Shown here: one piece after another, positions 21,469-31,769 of the stretch
Position numbering within the stretch: position 1 is the first letter of the stretch
Layout of the letters: every line of letters starts with the position of its first letter
Assembly (NCBI GenBank): GCA_903941105.1
Contig: CAJANL010000235.1
Span: forward strand, 1 to 64,000
Direction: 5' to 3'
Source of the DNA: an uncultured Rhodospirillaceae bacterium
GTDB taxonomy: Bacteria > Pseudomonadota > Alphaproteobacteria > Rhodospirillales > Magnetospirillaceae
DNA length: 64,000 bases
Notes under the pieces: model-generated
Database searches by the model: none
The model's input: only the letters and a program-made list of their open reading frames with translations
Told to the model about the DNA's origin: nothing
Program-made: the position numbers and the translations under genes

Positions 21469-22913
21469 CACCCCGCCGCACCCCTGCCCTGATGCTGCAG
21501 GGCACCGGCTCGGACGTCGGCAAGTCGCTGCTGGCGGCCGGCCTGTGCCGCCTGTTCAGCCGGCGCGGGCTCGCGGTGCGGCCGTTCAAGCCGCAGAACA
21601 TGTCCAACAACGCCGCCGTCACCGCCGACGGCGGCGAGATCGGCCGCGCCCAGGCGTTGCAGGCCCGTGCCTGCGGCGTGGCGCCCCACTCCGACATGAA
21701 TCCGGTGCTGCTGAAGCCGCAGAGCGACACCGGCGCCCAGGTGGTGGTGCAGGGCCGCGTGCTGGGGACCGCCACCGCCGCCGATTATCACGCGTTGAAG
21801 CCCACCCTGCTGCCCGCCGTGCTGGAGAGTTTCCGGCGTCTGTCGGGCGGGGCCGATCTGGTGATCGTCGAGGGGGCGGGCAGCGCGGCCGAGGTCAATC
21901 TGCGCGCCGCCGACATCGCCAATATGGGGTTCGCCATGGCCGCCGACCTGCCGGTGGTGCTGGTGGGCGACATCGACCGCGGCGGCGTCATCGCCTCGCT
22001 GGTGGGAACGCATGCCCTGCTGCCCGAGGCCGAGCGCGGCCGGCTCAAGGGCTACCTGATCAACAAGTTCCGGGGCGACGTGTCGCTGTTCACCCCGGCG
22101 CTCGACATCATCGCCGCGCGGACCGGCATGCCCTGCCTCGGCGTGTTGCCGTGGTTCGCCGACGCCGCCCGGCTGCCGGCCGAGGATGCCGCCTCGCTGG
22201 GGGGCGCCAGCGCCGGGCGCGGCATCCGCATCGCCGTTCCCCGGCTGTCGCGCATCGCCAATTTCGACGATTTCGATCCGCTGGCGGCCGAGGCCGATGT
22301 CGAGCTGCTGATGGTGGCGGCGGGGCAGCCGCTGCCGGTGTGCGACGTGGTGATCCTGCCCGGTTCGAAATCCACCATCGCCGACCTCGCCTTCTTCCGG
22401 GCACAAGGATGGGACGTCGACCTGCGGGCGCATCTGCGGCGCGGCGGCCGGGTGGTGGGTATCTGCGCCGGCTTCCAGATGCTGGGCCGGCGGGTGAGCG
22501 ATCCCCTGGGGGTCGAGGGGCCGGCGGACGCGGTGGCGGACGGCCTCGGCCTGCTCGATATCGAGACCGAAATGGCCGGCGACAAGGTGCTGAGCGAAGT
22601 GGCCGGCGACTGGCAGGGCGTGGCGGTCAGCGGCTACGAGATGCACATGGGCCGCACCAGGGGGCCGGATTGTGCCCGTCCCATGCTGACCCTGGCCGGG
22701 CAGCCGGACGGTGCGGTGTCGGCCGACGGGTTGGTCCAGGGCTGCTATCTGCATGGCCTGTTTGCCTCCGACCCCTTCCGTGCCGGCTTCCTGGGACGCG
22801 GCGGCGGCGTCGCCTATGAGACCCAGGTCGACGCGGTGCTCGACCGCCTGGCCGACCATCTGGAGACCCATGTCGAGGTGGAGCGGCTGTGGGAGATCGC
22901 GGGCGGCCGCTAA
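21465..22913 (+). CDS. cobQ: Cobyric acid synthase
   Basis: [60 protein letters not shown]. Confidence 0.95.
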   Translation: MTPRRTPALMLQGTGSDVGKSLLAAGLCRLFSRRGLAVRPFKPQNMSNNAAVTADGGEIGRAQALQARACGVAPHSDMNPVLLKPQSDTGAQVVVQGRVLGTATAADYHALKPTLLPAVLESFRRLSGGADLVIVEGAGSAAEVNLRAADIANMGFAMAADLPVVLVGDIDRGGVIASLVGTHALLPEAERGRLKGYLINKFRGDVSLFTPALDIIAARTGMPCLGVLPWFADAARLPAEDAASLGGASAGRGIRIAVPRLSRIANFDDFDPLAAEADVELLMVAAGQPLPVCDVVILPGSKSTIADLAFFRAQGWDVDLRAHLRRGGRVVGICAGFQMLGRRVSDPLGVEGPADAVADGLGLLDIETEMAGDKVLSEVAGDWQGVAVSGYEMHMGRTRGPDCARPMLTLAGQPDGAVSADGLVQGCYLHGLFASDPFRAGFLGRGGGVAYETQVDAVLDRLADHLETHVEVERLWEIAGGR

Positions 22914-22945
22914 AGCGTGATGCCCTAAATATGCATCACGCTTTA
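22911..22945. terminator. Perfect 13-bp palindrome TAAAGCGTGATGC-cctaaatat-GCATCACGCTTTA shared by convergent genes
   Basis: Outer TAA of each arm is the stop codon of one flanking gene. Confidence 0.8.
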
Positions 22946-24253
22946 GCCTTTTATGATTTCGCCCTCGCCGGGCGTGGCGACCGCGGTCATCCACACCGCC
23001 AGAAGCCACAGGGTGGCCTGCCACCAGGACTGCCAGAAGCCGTAGCTGACAGCTGCGATCATCAGGCTGCTCATCAGCATGGTCATGGCGACGTTGCCGG
23101 TGAGCGGGTCGACCGTCGGCGCCGCCGCTAACCGCGTCAGTCGCCACAGCAGCAGGGCGAACAGGGTGGCGCCCACCGCTCCCAGCTCCAGCCACCATTG
23201 CAGGACGGCGTTGTGGGGATGCAGCGGCAGCATGGGCTCGGTCAGGGTGAACGGCGGCGTATTCTCCGGCACGGCGAACGAGACCACCACCTCGTCGTCG
23301 CCACCGGGGATGAACCGCGACGAATCCATGCCCCAGCCCAGCAGCGGCTTCTCGATGATCCGCTGGCTGGCGAAGGACCAGATGCTGAGGCGGTGGTGGG
23401 ACGAATAGGGGATGAACCGCCACTGCGCGGTTTCCTGCGGCCCCCCCAGCATCGCCGCGCCCAGCGGGATGGCGAAGATGGCCAGGACGATCGCGCTGCC
23501 CACCAGTCGCTGAGCGAGCCGACGGCGTCCGCCATAGACCAGCATGACGGCTAGGGCCATCACCATGGCGATCTTGGCGGCCAGGGTGACCGCGACCAGC
23601 GCCACGGTGCCGATGGCGGCGATCAGGGACCATGCCGCGACGGCATTCCCCCGTCGCGAGAGGATGATGAACCCCGGCCAGGCCAGCAGGACGAGCACGG
23701 TGACGCCGCGATTGAGGTGCCGCACGGAGAGCGAGAAGGCGTAGGTGTCCCGCTTCAGCACCGCCGCCAGATCGCCGACGAGCAGAACCGTGGCGGCGAA
23801 GACCAGGGCGCCGAGGATCACCCCGGCGACCAGGGCGGTTCCCACCCGCTCACGCCCGGCCGGATCAAGGCTCCTGGCGGTTCCCAGCAGCGTCATGCCG
23901 AGAAAGGTCTCGCCCGCCAGGATCAGTGCGGTGCGCAGGCTGCGCCAGGGATCCAGCGACCACGACGCCGACACCATCGCCCACGCCACGATGGCCAGTA
24001 GCGCCACCGCCAGGCCCAGTGGCAGGCGGGTCCAGGGCCGCTGCCGCCAACTCAGCGCCAGGCTCAGGATGGCGGTGACGATGAACAGCGGCGCGATGCC
24101 GAGCGGAATGACCAGCGCCAGGGTGGGGGCGATCAGCGTGGCCAGGGCGAGAAGATGAGAGACGCCGGGAGGTCCGGAAATCAGGCCCCGAAGGGCGTCC
24201 GCCACCGTTCCGCCCGACGCTGTTTCGCTGGCCGGGATGGGAGCGAGCCTCAT
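22943..24253 (-). CDS. O-antigen ligase/polymerase (Wzy_C-like) membrane protein
   Basis: Multi-TM; PYSSHHRLSIWSFASQRIIEKPLLGWGMDSSRFI...LPLHPHNAVLQWWLELGAVG. Confidence 0.85.
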   Translation of the reverse strand: MRLAPIPASETASGGTVADALRGLISGPPGVSHLLALATLIAPTLALVIPLGIAPLFIVTAILSLALSWRQRPWTRLPLGLAVALLAIVAWAMVSASWSLDPWRSLRTALILAGETFLGMTLLGTARSLDPAGRERVGTALVAGVILGALVFAATVLLVGDLAAVLKRDTYAFSLSVRHLNRGVTVLVLLAWPGFIILSRRGNAVAAWSLIAAIGTVALVAVTLAAKIAMVMALAVMLVYGGRRRLAQRLVGSAIVLAIFAIPLGAAMLGGPQETAQWRFIPYSSHHRLSIWSFASQRIIEKPLLGWGMDSSRFIPGGDDEVVVSFAVPENTPPFTLTEPMLPLHPHNAVLQWWLELGAVGATLFALLLWRLTRLAAAPTVDPLTGNVAMTMLMSSLMIAAVSYGFWQSWWQATLWLLAVWMTAVATPGEGEIIKG

Positions 24254-24269
24254 ATCCGGTTCGAGCCCT

Positions 24270-26174
24270 TCATTCGCCACCTTGGTCTCCAGGTCGGGCG
24301 GCGCGTCGGCGCAAGGCCCGCACCACCTCCGAACCGTCATAGACGGCGCCGCTGGGCGCCTCCATCAGCGGCGTCAGGGTCGCCACCAGCGGCAGCAAGG
24401 TAGCATCGAAGCGGTGCTTGGCGAATACAAATGCCTCGTCGCCGGGACCCACCGCCCGGGCGGCCAACACGAAGCGGACATTCTCCGCCTCCAGGCGCGC
24501 GGCGAGATCGGCCGGCGCCACCGCGGGCACGCCGGCGCGGGTGTAATAAGCGGGGGCTTCCTCGGGGGCGACGATCTGCATGGACACATTCTGCGGGCAA
24601 TAGAAGGATGGGGCGTTGACCAGACCCAGATAGCGCTCGCCGGGCCGCAGATGGCCTTCGATCCAGCGGCAGGGCCGGAACAGGCTGTAATGGTGGAACT
24701 CGGGGCCTTCCAGCCTCACCTCGGGGGCCTCCAGTCCGATGGCCATGGGCAGCCGGTAGAGGGCGGTGGATCCCAGAAAGGCGAACTGGACCGCCATGGT
24801 CGCAGCGGCCAATCCTGCCAGCCAGGCGCGGCCCCAGCGATACTCCCGACTGGCCTGCGCGGCGCTGGCGAGGCCCAATGCCGCCAACGCGGCGAGGATG
24901 CCCAGCACCGGCTGCAGGAACCGCAGCAGATGCGGCATCATCACCCACCATTCCACCAGGTAGGCGGCGCAGACCGCGAGGCACAGCAGGCGGGCGCGGC
25001 GCTGGATGCGGAAGGCGAAAGGCAGCCCGATCAGCAGGATGGGAAAGCCGAACTGGAGCCCATCATAGGCATGCTGATTGATGAAGATGGAGAGCGGCGC
25101 CAGCGCGAGCCCGCCGGGATAGGGCCGGGTCTTCGACGTGGCGAGGTAGCCGCCGAAAAGGTCGGCGTTGTCGCCGCCGAACAGGGCATGCAACAGCGGG
25201 AAAAACGGGTTGCCGGTCACCCAGGCATTGCGGGCGAGCAGCGGCAGGAACAGCAAACCGGCTACTGCCACCGCCCACAGTACCGGGGCGACGGCGCGGC
25301 GGCGGGCGATCCGGTCGGCCAGCAGGACGGTCAGCAGGGGCAAGCCGACAAAGGCGGCATGATACTTGGCGTTGAGGGCCGCCCCCAGCAACAGCCCCAG
25401 CAGGATGCCCTCGCGCCGCCCCGAAGCCGGGTCCCGGACCAGGTAAACCGCAATGGTCGCGGCCGCCGCGACGTAGCCGGTCAGGGCGAAATCCGCCGTC
25501 ACTCCGCCGGCCAGGTTGACCACCACCCGCTGCGACAGGAGCAGCAGGCCGGCCAGCGCCGCCGTGGTCACGCCGCCACCCAGGCGAACCGCCAGGGCCG
25601 CCGCCCAGGCCGCCGCCAGCACCATCCAGGCGACATTGATCAACTGCGCCGCCGCCGCGCCGCCCAGGGCATAGACGAGGCGGGTCAGCAACCCCGCCAG
25701 GGGCGGGAAGAATTCGTAGACGCTCCAGCCGTACTGGATGGCGATCCGGCCGTTCTCCAGGTCGCGCCGGGGCAAGGTCAGCAGATAGCGCAAGGTATCG
25801 TGGTCCGACGGCGGCGCGAAGGCGCTCAGTGCGGCGACGGCGACGAACGGCGCGGCGATGACGCAGATGACCCCGGCCAGCGGCTGGCGCGGCAGGCTCA
25901 GCCGCCAGCCCGGCCGCTCGACGGCCAGCAGTGCCGCGGCCAGGCACATGGCCGCCACGAGCAAGGCCGCCATACTGTCCGGCGTGTAGCTGCGGTTGCC
26001 GATGGCCAGGATCGCGGCCGCCAGCGGCAGGGCTCCCACCAGCGGCGCCGCCAGCCATTGCTCGACGGCGGAGAGGCGCGCGCCCACTCTGCGGACCAGC
26101 GGCAGGCCCAGTCCGGTCAGCGTGAACAGGGTGCCGAGCACGGCCGCCGGGGCGGTGATCACATCCCCGGCCAT
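24270..26174 (-). CDS. Multi-TM glycosyltransferase-39-like membrane protein
   Basis: About 634 aa multi-TM; DHDTLRYLLTLPRRDLENGRI and NAKYHAAFVGLPLL. Confidence 0.65.
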   Translation of the reverse strand: MAGDVITAPAAVLGTLFTLTGLGLPLVRRVGARLSAVEQWLAAPLVGALPLAAAILAIGNRSYTPDSMAALLVAAMCLAAALLAVERPGWRLSLPRQPLAGVICVIAAPFVAVAALSAFAPPSDHDTLRYLLTLPRRDLENGRIAIQYGWSVYEFFPPLAGLLTRLVYALGGAAAAQLINVAWMVLAAAWAAALAVRLGGGVTTAALAGLLLLSQRVVVNLAGGVTADFALTGYVAAAATIAVYLVRDPASGRREGILLGLLLGAALNAKYHAAFVGLPLLTVLLADRIARRRAVAPVLWAVAVAGLLFLPLLARNAWVTGNPFFPLLHALFGGDNADLFGGYLATSKTRPYPGGLALAPLSIFINQHAYDGLQFGFPILLIGLPFAFRIQRRARLLCLAVCAAYLVEWWVMMPHLLRFLQPVLGILAALAALGLASAAQASREYRWGRAWLAGLAAATMAVQFAFLGSTALYRLPMAIGLEAPEVRLEGPEFHHYSLFRPCRWIEGHLRPGERYLGLVNAPSFYCPQNVSMQIVAPEEAPAYYTRAGVPAVAPADLAARLEAENVRFVLAARAVGPGDEAFVFAKHRFDATLLPLVATLTPLMEAPSGAVYDGSEVVRALRRRAARPGDQGGE

Positions 26175-26299
26175 CGCGCCGCCAATTTTTCCAGCAGATA
26201 TTCGAGATTGACGAACAGAAACATCGCCACCACCGCACCGCTCCAGAGGACGAAGGCAGGGAAGCGCCAGCGGTCGGGTGGATCGAGGTCCGGGGTCAT
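26159..26299 (-). CDS. Possible 46-aa single-TM small protein
   Basis: MTPDLDPPDRWRFPAFVLWSGAVVAMFLFVNLEYLLEKLAARWPGM; overlaps the start of the downstream gene. Confidence 0.4.
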   Translation of the reverse strand: MTPDLDPPDRWRFPAFVLWSGAVVAMFLFVNLEYLLEKLAARWPGM

Positions 26300-26354
26300 G
26301 GCGGGGATATTTGCACCAAATGTTCGGGGCCGGCAACCCCGTGCCGGTCGCCGG

Positions 26355-27350
26355 TCATGCGCCGGCCCACAGGACCAGCACCACCAGCCCGGCGTTGATG
26401 ACGCAGGCGACGGTGAACAGGTGCAGCGCCCGGTCCATGTCGGCCACGGTGGCGCGGGCGCGGCCCTTGCCAATCCATTTCTCGTCCACCACCAGCCCGG
26501 GATAGCGGCGCGGCCCGCCCAGGGCGAGGTCGAGAGCTCCCGCCGCCGCCGCCTCGGGCCAGCCGGAATTGGGCGAGCGGTGGTGGCGGGCATCACGCAG
26601 CATGGTGGCCAGGGCGGCGACGGGGCGGCCCTTGGGCACGAAGGGGGCGGCGACGCACAGCATCAGCGCCGCAAGCCGGGCCGGCACCAGATTCAACACG
26701 TCGTCGAGCCGGGCCGCGGCCCAGCCGAAGGCGCGGTAGCGGTCATTGCGGTAGCCCACCATGCTGTCCAGGGTGTTCACCGTCTTGTAGACCAGGATGC
26801 CGGGCAGGCCGAACAGCAGGTACCAGAACACCGGCGCCACCACCCCGTCGGAGAAGTTCTCGGCCAGGCTTTCGATGGCCGCCCGCGCCACGCCGTGCGC
26901 GTCCAGCGACTGCGGGTCGCGGCCGACGATGCGCGACACGGCATAGCGCCCGGCCTCCAGTCCGTTATCGTCGAGGGCGCGGGCGACGTCGTTGACGTGT
27001 TCGAACAGGCCGCGCTGGGCCAGCAGGGTGGCGGCGAGGAACACCTCGGCCACCCAGGCATGCGGGAAGCTGCGCAGCAGAACCGCCGCCACCGTGCCCG
27101 CCGCCGCCGCCGCGAGGCATAGTCCCAGCACCATCAGCACGCCGCGCAGCCGCCGCGCCCGCTCGCTGCGCTCCGCCTTGTTGAGGCGGCGCTCCAGCGC
27201 CCCGATGGCGCGGCCGATGGCCACCACCGGGTGGGGGATGTGGCGGAACAGCCACGGCATCTCGCCCAGCACGCCGTCGAGACCGAGGGCGAGCACCAGC
27301 ATGAACAACGGATCGGGCGCGGTGCCGAAATGCCAGCCGATGGGAAACAT
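26355..27350 (-). CDS. cobD: Adenosylcobinamide-phosphate synthase, CbiB/CobD family
   Basis: LALGLDGVLGEMPWLFRHIPHPVVAIGR, ESLAENFSDGVVAPVFWYLLFGLPGILVYKTVNTLDSMVGYRN. Confidence 0.94.
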   Translation of the reverse strand: MFPIGWHFGTAPDPLFMLVLALGLDGVLGEMPWLFRHIPHPVVAIGRAIGALERRLNKAERSERARRLRGVLMVLGLCLAAAAAGTVAAVLLRSFPHAWVAEVFLAATLLAQRGLFEHVNDVARALDDNGLEAGRYAVSRIVGRDPQSLDAHGVARAAIESLAENFSDGVVAPVFWYLLFGLPGILVYKTVNTLDSMVGYRNDRYRAFGWAAARLDDVLNLVPARLAALMLCVAAPFVPKGRPVAALATMLRDARHHRSPNSGWPEAAAAGALDLALGGPRRYPGLVVDEKWIGKGRARATVADMDRALHLFTVACVINAGLVVLVLWAGA

Positions 27351-27504
27351 GGCGGCGAGGATGCGGGGCCGGCCGATGCGCGTCAAGACGCGCGTCTCGG
27401 CCCGCCAGTCCGGAACAGTGTGGCGTCCATGCGAGGCTGAATGTATATTTCGGCTATCAGCGGTTCCAAGATGATGGTCGCCAACCGGATTAATAGTTGA
27501 CGAA

Positions 27505-30051
27505 ATGTCGATGGTAAATCAGACGAATAAGCCGAGATATCGCCAGCCGGCCTCGCCATCGTGGTTCGTTGCAGCGTCAACAGTGTCTCTGTTTTTTGGG
27601 GCAATTGCGCTTTATGGTGCAGTCAGCTTTTTTATGGGACAGCCCGGAAGAGATTTCAGCCTTTACATTATTATTGGCTTATCCCGTGCGAACACGGTGG
27701 CTCTGTTTGCACTGTCAGTAGCCGCTACCCTTGTGGTGGCGATGTTCAAATATCCGAATTCGATATTTGCTCGGACGCTGTGGCCCCATCGGGATGATAT
27801 CACGCCGGAAGTGGCGGCAGAGACCGGCCCCGCCCCCCTGTCGCGGACGATTTACGCCGTCGCCGCTTTGGCCATTGTCGCGGCGGCGCTGCTGTCCATG
27901 GCCCGCTTTTGGCTCTTCGACGAATCTATCTACCACATGAGTTCGCTGGCCAGCAGCCCCATTGCCTTCCAGTTGATGCAGGTGGCGAAGCTCCGCGCCG
28001 GCGAGCTTATGCCGATGCAATGGCTGGCGTCATGGTTGGCGGGTGGGCCGGCACATGCTGGAGTGCCGGTGTTCAACCCCTTGATGTTGATGCTGGCACC
28101 ACTGAACACGTTCGGCCAGATGATGGCCGGGTACGAAATTCTGCTGAAGGTCATCGGCGGTGCCGGTGTGTTTCTGCTGCTGTGCCGTTTCGACTGGCGG
28201 GCGGCGACGATCGCCGCCATGTGGATGTCCTTTAACGGCGTGCATCTCGCCGCCGGTCAGGACAACTGCTATTCGCAGCCCCTTTTCCTTTTGCCCTGGG
28301 CGCTGCTGGCGATTGATCGCCTGATCCTCAGGCTCGACGGCGTATCTCTCGCCGTCACCGCTATTGTCATGACGGTGATTTGCCTGATGGCGGCGACGGT
28401 CTCCTACCTCGCTTTCTGTTTCATGTTCATGCTGCCGATCCTGGCGGTCCGATTCCTGCCGCCGGGTGACTGGAAGCGAGCGCTGCCGGTGCTGATGGCA
28501 GCGGGGGCGCTGCACGCCGGCATGGTCGCCTTCGAGATGGTTCCCCAATACCTCACGCTGAGCGGCGGCATCCGAAATGCGGAAGGCAACTCCACCGTCC
28601 GGCAATTCATACTGCTGGGCCTCGGGTTGGCTGCGGCCTCGGTGGCCCTGGCCTGGGCCATGACGCAGGCCCGCCCGTGGCCGCGACGAATAGCCGCCGC
28701 CCTCTGGCTGGGGTCACTTGTGTTGTGGCAACCCGCCACTTTCCATAATGTCGCCATACCGACGGCGCCCCTGATGATGGTCTGGGAGGCCTATATGGGG
28801 CCGGCGGTGGGGCCGGCGGACCTGATCTCCTATCAGCAGCCGTTGCGATATCTCGTTTCGGCGAGCGGAGTGTTGCTGCTGCTGTTGGCCATGCGGCGCA
28901 TATCTTGCCATCGGCTGCCTTTGAGTATCGTTGCCCCCCTGGCATTGTCGGCGGCATTTTTCCTGGTACCGACGTTGTCAGGCTTTTCCCAGACCTATTA
29001 CGACCGGGTGATGATGATCCCGATGATCGGTATCGTCCTTGCCCTGGGCCTTGGCGCGGTGGACCTTTTCGCCTGGCTGGACCGGAGGCTCTCGGTGTCC
29101 GGAGCGGCGGTGGCGGCGACGGCGATTGCCTTGGTGGTCATCGGCGACGTCGGCTTTGTCGCCTTCAAGCGCACTATATACTCCGACGGGCTGAAATTCC
29201 TCGATGCCCGACGGACACCGGAGACACGCTTTCTGGCCGAACTCGGGCTCGCCCATAGGACCATGGACGTGCACCAGGATGGCGACTATTCCGACTGGCG
29301 CCGCGAATTATCGCGGCCATCCTACATTCGCCACATCATGCCGATGTATTACGGTGCATCCACGTTCAGTATCGTCGGGATGTCGTCGATCCCATCCTAT
29401 GCCTCGGCTTATTATTACCGGGCGGTTCCCCAATTCTACGGGCCGCCGCCTGCGGCCCCCCGCAATCCGTTGCTCGACCTGGCGGCTGTCGAGTACATCC
29501 TTTCGGTTCCGCCGCTCACCGATCCGGCGCTTGAGCTGGTGCTGTCCGGCGAGGGCTCTCACATCTATCGCAATACCCTGGCGATGCCGCGGGTCTGGGT
29601 GACCGGGCAGGTCCGGACCGTGCCCGACGAGGTTGCCCTGGCCGCCATGGAAGCGGGCGAGGGGAGACGCGTCGCCTATGTGCCGCCAGGAACCTACGGG
29701 TTGCCCGAGGAGGCGACGGGCCAGGTCGGCAGCGCCCGGATCTCGGCGCTCTCCGACGAGGAAATCGTCATCGACTGCGACCTCCGACAGGCCGGCCTGC
29801 TCGTGGTGGCGGACCTGTTTACGCCCAACTGGAAGGCGACGGTCGATGGCGTGCCGGCCACCATCCTTCGGACCGACGTCACTTTCCGCGGCCTCGCCCT
29901 GCCAGCTGGCAGGCATCATGTCGTCATGCGCCACCAGCCGCCCTGGCGGTGGCCGGTTCTGGCCGTATCCATGGCGGCATTCGTCCTGACCCTGGGATTG
30001 GCGTTCCGGCGAGTGCCCCTTTCCCTTGACACTGCGGGCGGCGCGCGATGA
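27505..30051 (+). CDS. Large YfhO-like membrane protein
   Basis: Multi-TM; C-terminal ADLFTPNWKATVDGVPATILRTDVTFRGLALPAGRHHVVMRHQP typical of YfhO-like proteins. Confidence 0.7.
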   Translation: MSMVNQTNKPRYRQPASPSWFVAASTVSLFFGAIALYGAVSFFMGQPGRDFSLYIIIGLSRANTVALFALSVAATLVVAMFKYPNSIFARTLWPHRDDITPEVAAETGPAPLSRTIYAVAALAIVAAALLSMARFWLFDESIYHMSSLASSPIAFQLMQVAKLRAGELMPMQWLASWLAGGPAHAGVPVFNPLMLMLAPLNTFGQMMAGYEILLKVIGGAGVFLLLCRFDWRAATIAAMWMSFNGVHLAAGQDNCYSQPLFLLPWALLAIDRLILRLDGVSLAVTAIVMTVICLMAATVSYLAFCFMFMLPILAVRFLPPGDWKRALPVLMAAGALHAGMVAFEMVPQYLTLSGGIRNAEGNSTVRQFILLGLGLAAASVALAWAMTQARPWPRRIAAALWLGSLVLWQPATFHNVAIPTAPLMMVWEAYMGPAVGPADLISYQQPLRYLVSASGVLLLLLAMRRISCHRLPLSIVAPLALSAAFFLVPTLSGFSQTYYDRVMMIPMIGIVLALGLGAVDLFAWLDRRLSVSGAAVAATAIALVVIGDVGFVAFKRTIYSDGLKFLDARRTPETRFLAELGLAHRTMDVHQDGDYSDWRRELSRPSYIRHIMPMYYGASTFSIVGMSSIPSYASAYYYRAVPQFYGPPPAAPRNPLLDLAAVEYILSVPPLTDPALELVLSGEGSHIYRNTLAMPRVWVTGQVRTVPDEVALAAMEAGEGRRVAYVPPGTYGLPEEATGQVGSARISALSDEEIVIDCDLRQAGLLVVADLFTPNWKATVDGVPATILRTDVTFRGLALPAGRHHVVMRHQPPWRWPVLAVSMAAFVLTLGLAFRRVPLSLDTAGGAR

Positions 30052-31769
30052 ACATTCTTGGCATTGTCGCGCACACGTTGGGCTATGGCGACGCGGGCGC
30101 GGCCTTGATGACCGGGGGACGTGTGGCCGGCGTCGTCGAGGAGGAGCGGTTCTCCCGCATCCGTTACGACGACGGATTCCCCTGGCGATCCATCGCATGG
30201 CTTCTCGACCAGGGCCGGCTTGAGGCCGGCGACATCGACGAAATCGCCATCCATGTCGATCCGTGGCGGAACCTGCCAAACCGGCTGTTCTGGCTACTCC
30301 GTCACCCCATCGATACTGCGTTGAACATCGGCGAACAGCTGGACTATGCCCGGCGATGCGGCGACCTGGGCCGCACCTTCGCCTCTGTCTTCAACGGCGC
30401 CATGCCGCCCATCCGCCATTACGAGCACCACCTGTGCCACGCGGCGGCGGCATTCTACACCTCTCAATTCGAGCGCGCCGCCTACCTTACCCTGGATGGA
30501 ACCGGCGAAGGCGTGACGGGCACCATCGGCGTCGTCGATGCCGCCGCCGGGCCACGCACCCTGGTCAAGTCTTCATTCCCCCACTCACTGGGCTTCGTCT
30601 ATTCGGCCATTGGCGATTTCATCGGGTTCACTCCGCCCGAGGGACCTGGCAAAGTCATGGGCCTCGCTGGTTACGGTGACGCCGCCAGGTTCAGGGGGCT
30701 CATGCGCCAGGCGGTGGGGGTGCGGGACGACCGGTTGTGGGTCAATCTCGACGATTTCCTCTTTCATCGCAACCTCGCCACGCCGCTGTCCCGCAAACCT
30801 TGGGTCTCGCCGGCCTTTGCCCGCAAGGCGGGGTTCGCGCGTCGCTCGAAGGACCAGGAATTGACGCAGATCCACATTGATCTGGCTGCGGCACTCCAGG
30901 AGAGAACCAACGAGATCGGCGTCGAACTGGCGCGGCGGGCCGTGGAATTGACCGGCGAATCCAATCTGTGCATCGCCGGCGGCGTCGCATTGAATAGCGT
31001 CATGAACGGGAAGATTCACGACGCCGGCGTGTGCGAGGCATTGCATATCCAACCGGCCGCCGGCGATGCCGGCAACGCCCTGGGAGCCGTATTCCTGTCG
31101 TCACTGGCACGCGGGCGGGTGCCCGACCGCTTCGCCGATCTGCCTTACAGCGGACCCGGCTTTGGTCAGGACGAGATCGAGTCGGTGTTGCGGAGCCGGG
31201 GCATTCCGTTCGTGATTTCCGACACGGTCGCTCGGGACGCCGCGGAGGCGGTATCTCAGGGAAAGGTGGTGGGCTGGTTCCAGGGCAGGATGGAATACGG
31301 CCCGCGGGCCCTCGGTTGCCGCAGCATCCTCGCCGACCCGCGCAATCCGCAAATCAGGGACGTCATCAACAGTAAGGTGAAGCACCGCGAATGGTTCCGG
31401 CCGTTCGCCCCCTCGATTGCCGAGGAGGCTTTGTCCCGGTATTTCGGCGGCCCGACGTCAAACCCCTATATGCTGATTGTCGCCGAGGTCCGCGAGCAAT
31501 GGCGGGCGGTATTCCCCGCCGTCACTCATGTGGACGGCTCCGCCCGGGTCCAGTCGGTGAGCGCGAGTTCCAATGCGCGCTACCACGAACTGCTGCGTCA
31601 CATGGAAACCTTGACGGGCCATCCCATCGTTCTCAACACGTCGTTCAATGATCGCGAGCCGATTGTCTGCACGCCGGAAGACGCCGCCCGATGTTTCCTC
31701 GGAACCAACATCGACATGCTGTTCATGGGCGACTGCGTGGTCGACAAGGAAATGCTCGATCCGTCATGA
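30048..31769 (+). CDS. Carbamoyltransferase (NodU/CmcH family)
   Basis: EEERFSRIRYDDGFP, HHLCHAAAAFYTSQFERAAYLTLDGTGEG, GWFQGRMEYGPRALGCRSILADPRNPQIRDVINSKVKHREWFRPFAPS. Confidence 0.95.
   Translation: MNILGIVAHTLGYGDAGAALMTGGRVAGVVEEERFSRIRYDDGFPWRSIAWLLDQGRLEAGDIDEIAIHVDPWRNLPNRLFWLLRHPIDTALNIGEQLDYARRCGDLGRTFASVFNGAMPPIRHYEHHLCHAAAAFYTSQFERAAYLTLDGTGEGVTGTIGVVDAAAGPRTLVKSSFPHSLGFVYSAIGDFIGFTPPEGPGKVMGLAGYGDAARFRGLMRQAVGVRDDRLWVNLDDFLFHRNLATPLSRKPWVSPAFARKAGFARRSKDQELTQIHIDLAAALQERTNEIGVELARRAVELTGESNLCIAGGVALNSVMNGKIHDAGVCEALHIQPAAGDAGNALGAVFLSSLARGRVPDRFADLPYSGPGFGQDEIESVLRSRGIPFVISDTVARDAAEAVSQGKVVGWFQGRMEYGPRALGCRSILADPRNPQIRDVINSKVKHREWFRPFAPSIAEEALSRYFGGPTSNPYMLIVAEVREQWRAVFPAVTHVDGSARVQSVSASSNARYHELLRHMETLTGHPIVLNTSFNDREPIVCTPEDAARCFLGTNIDMLFMGDCVVDKEMLDPS

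Noticed and set aside
24237-27122. 961-aa plus-strand ORF
   Set aside because: Antisense to three real genes (O-antigen ligase-like, GT39-like, cobD); biased composition
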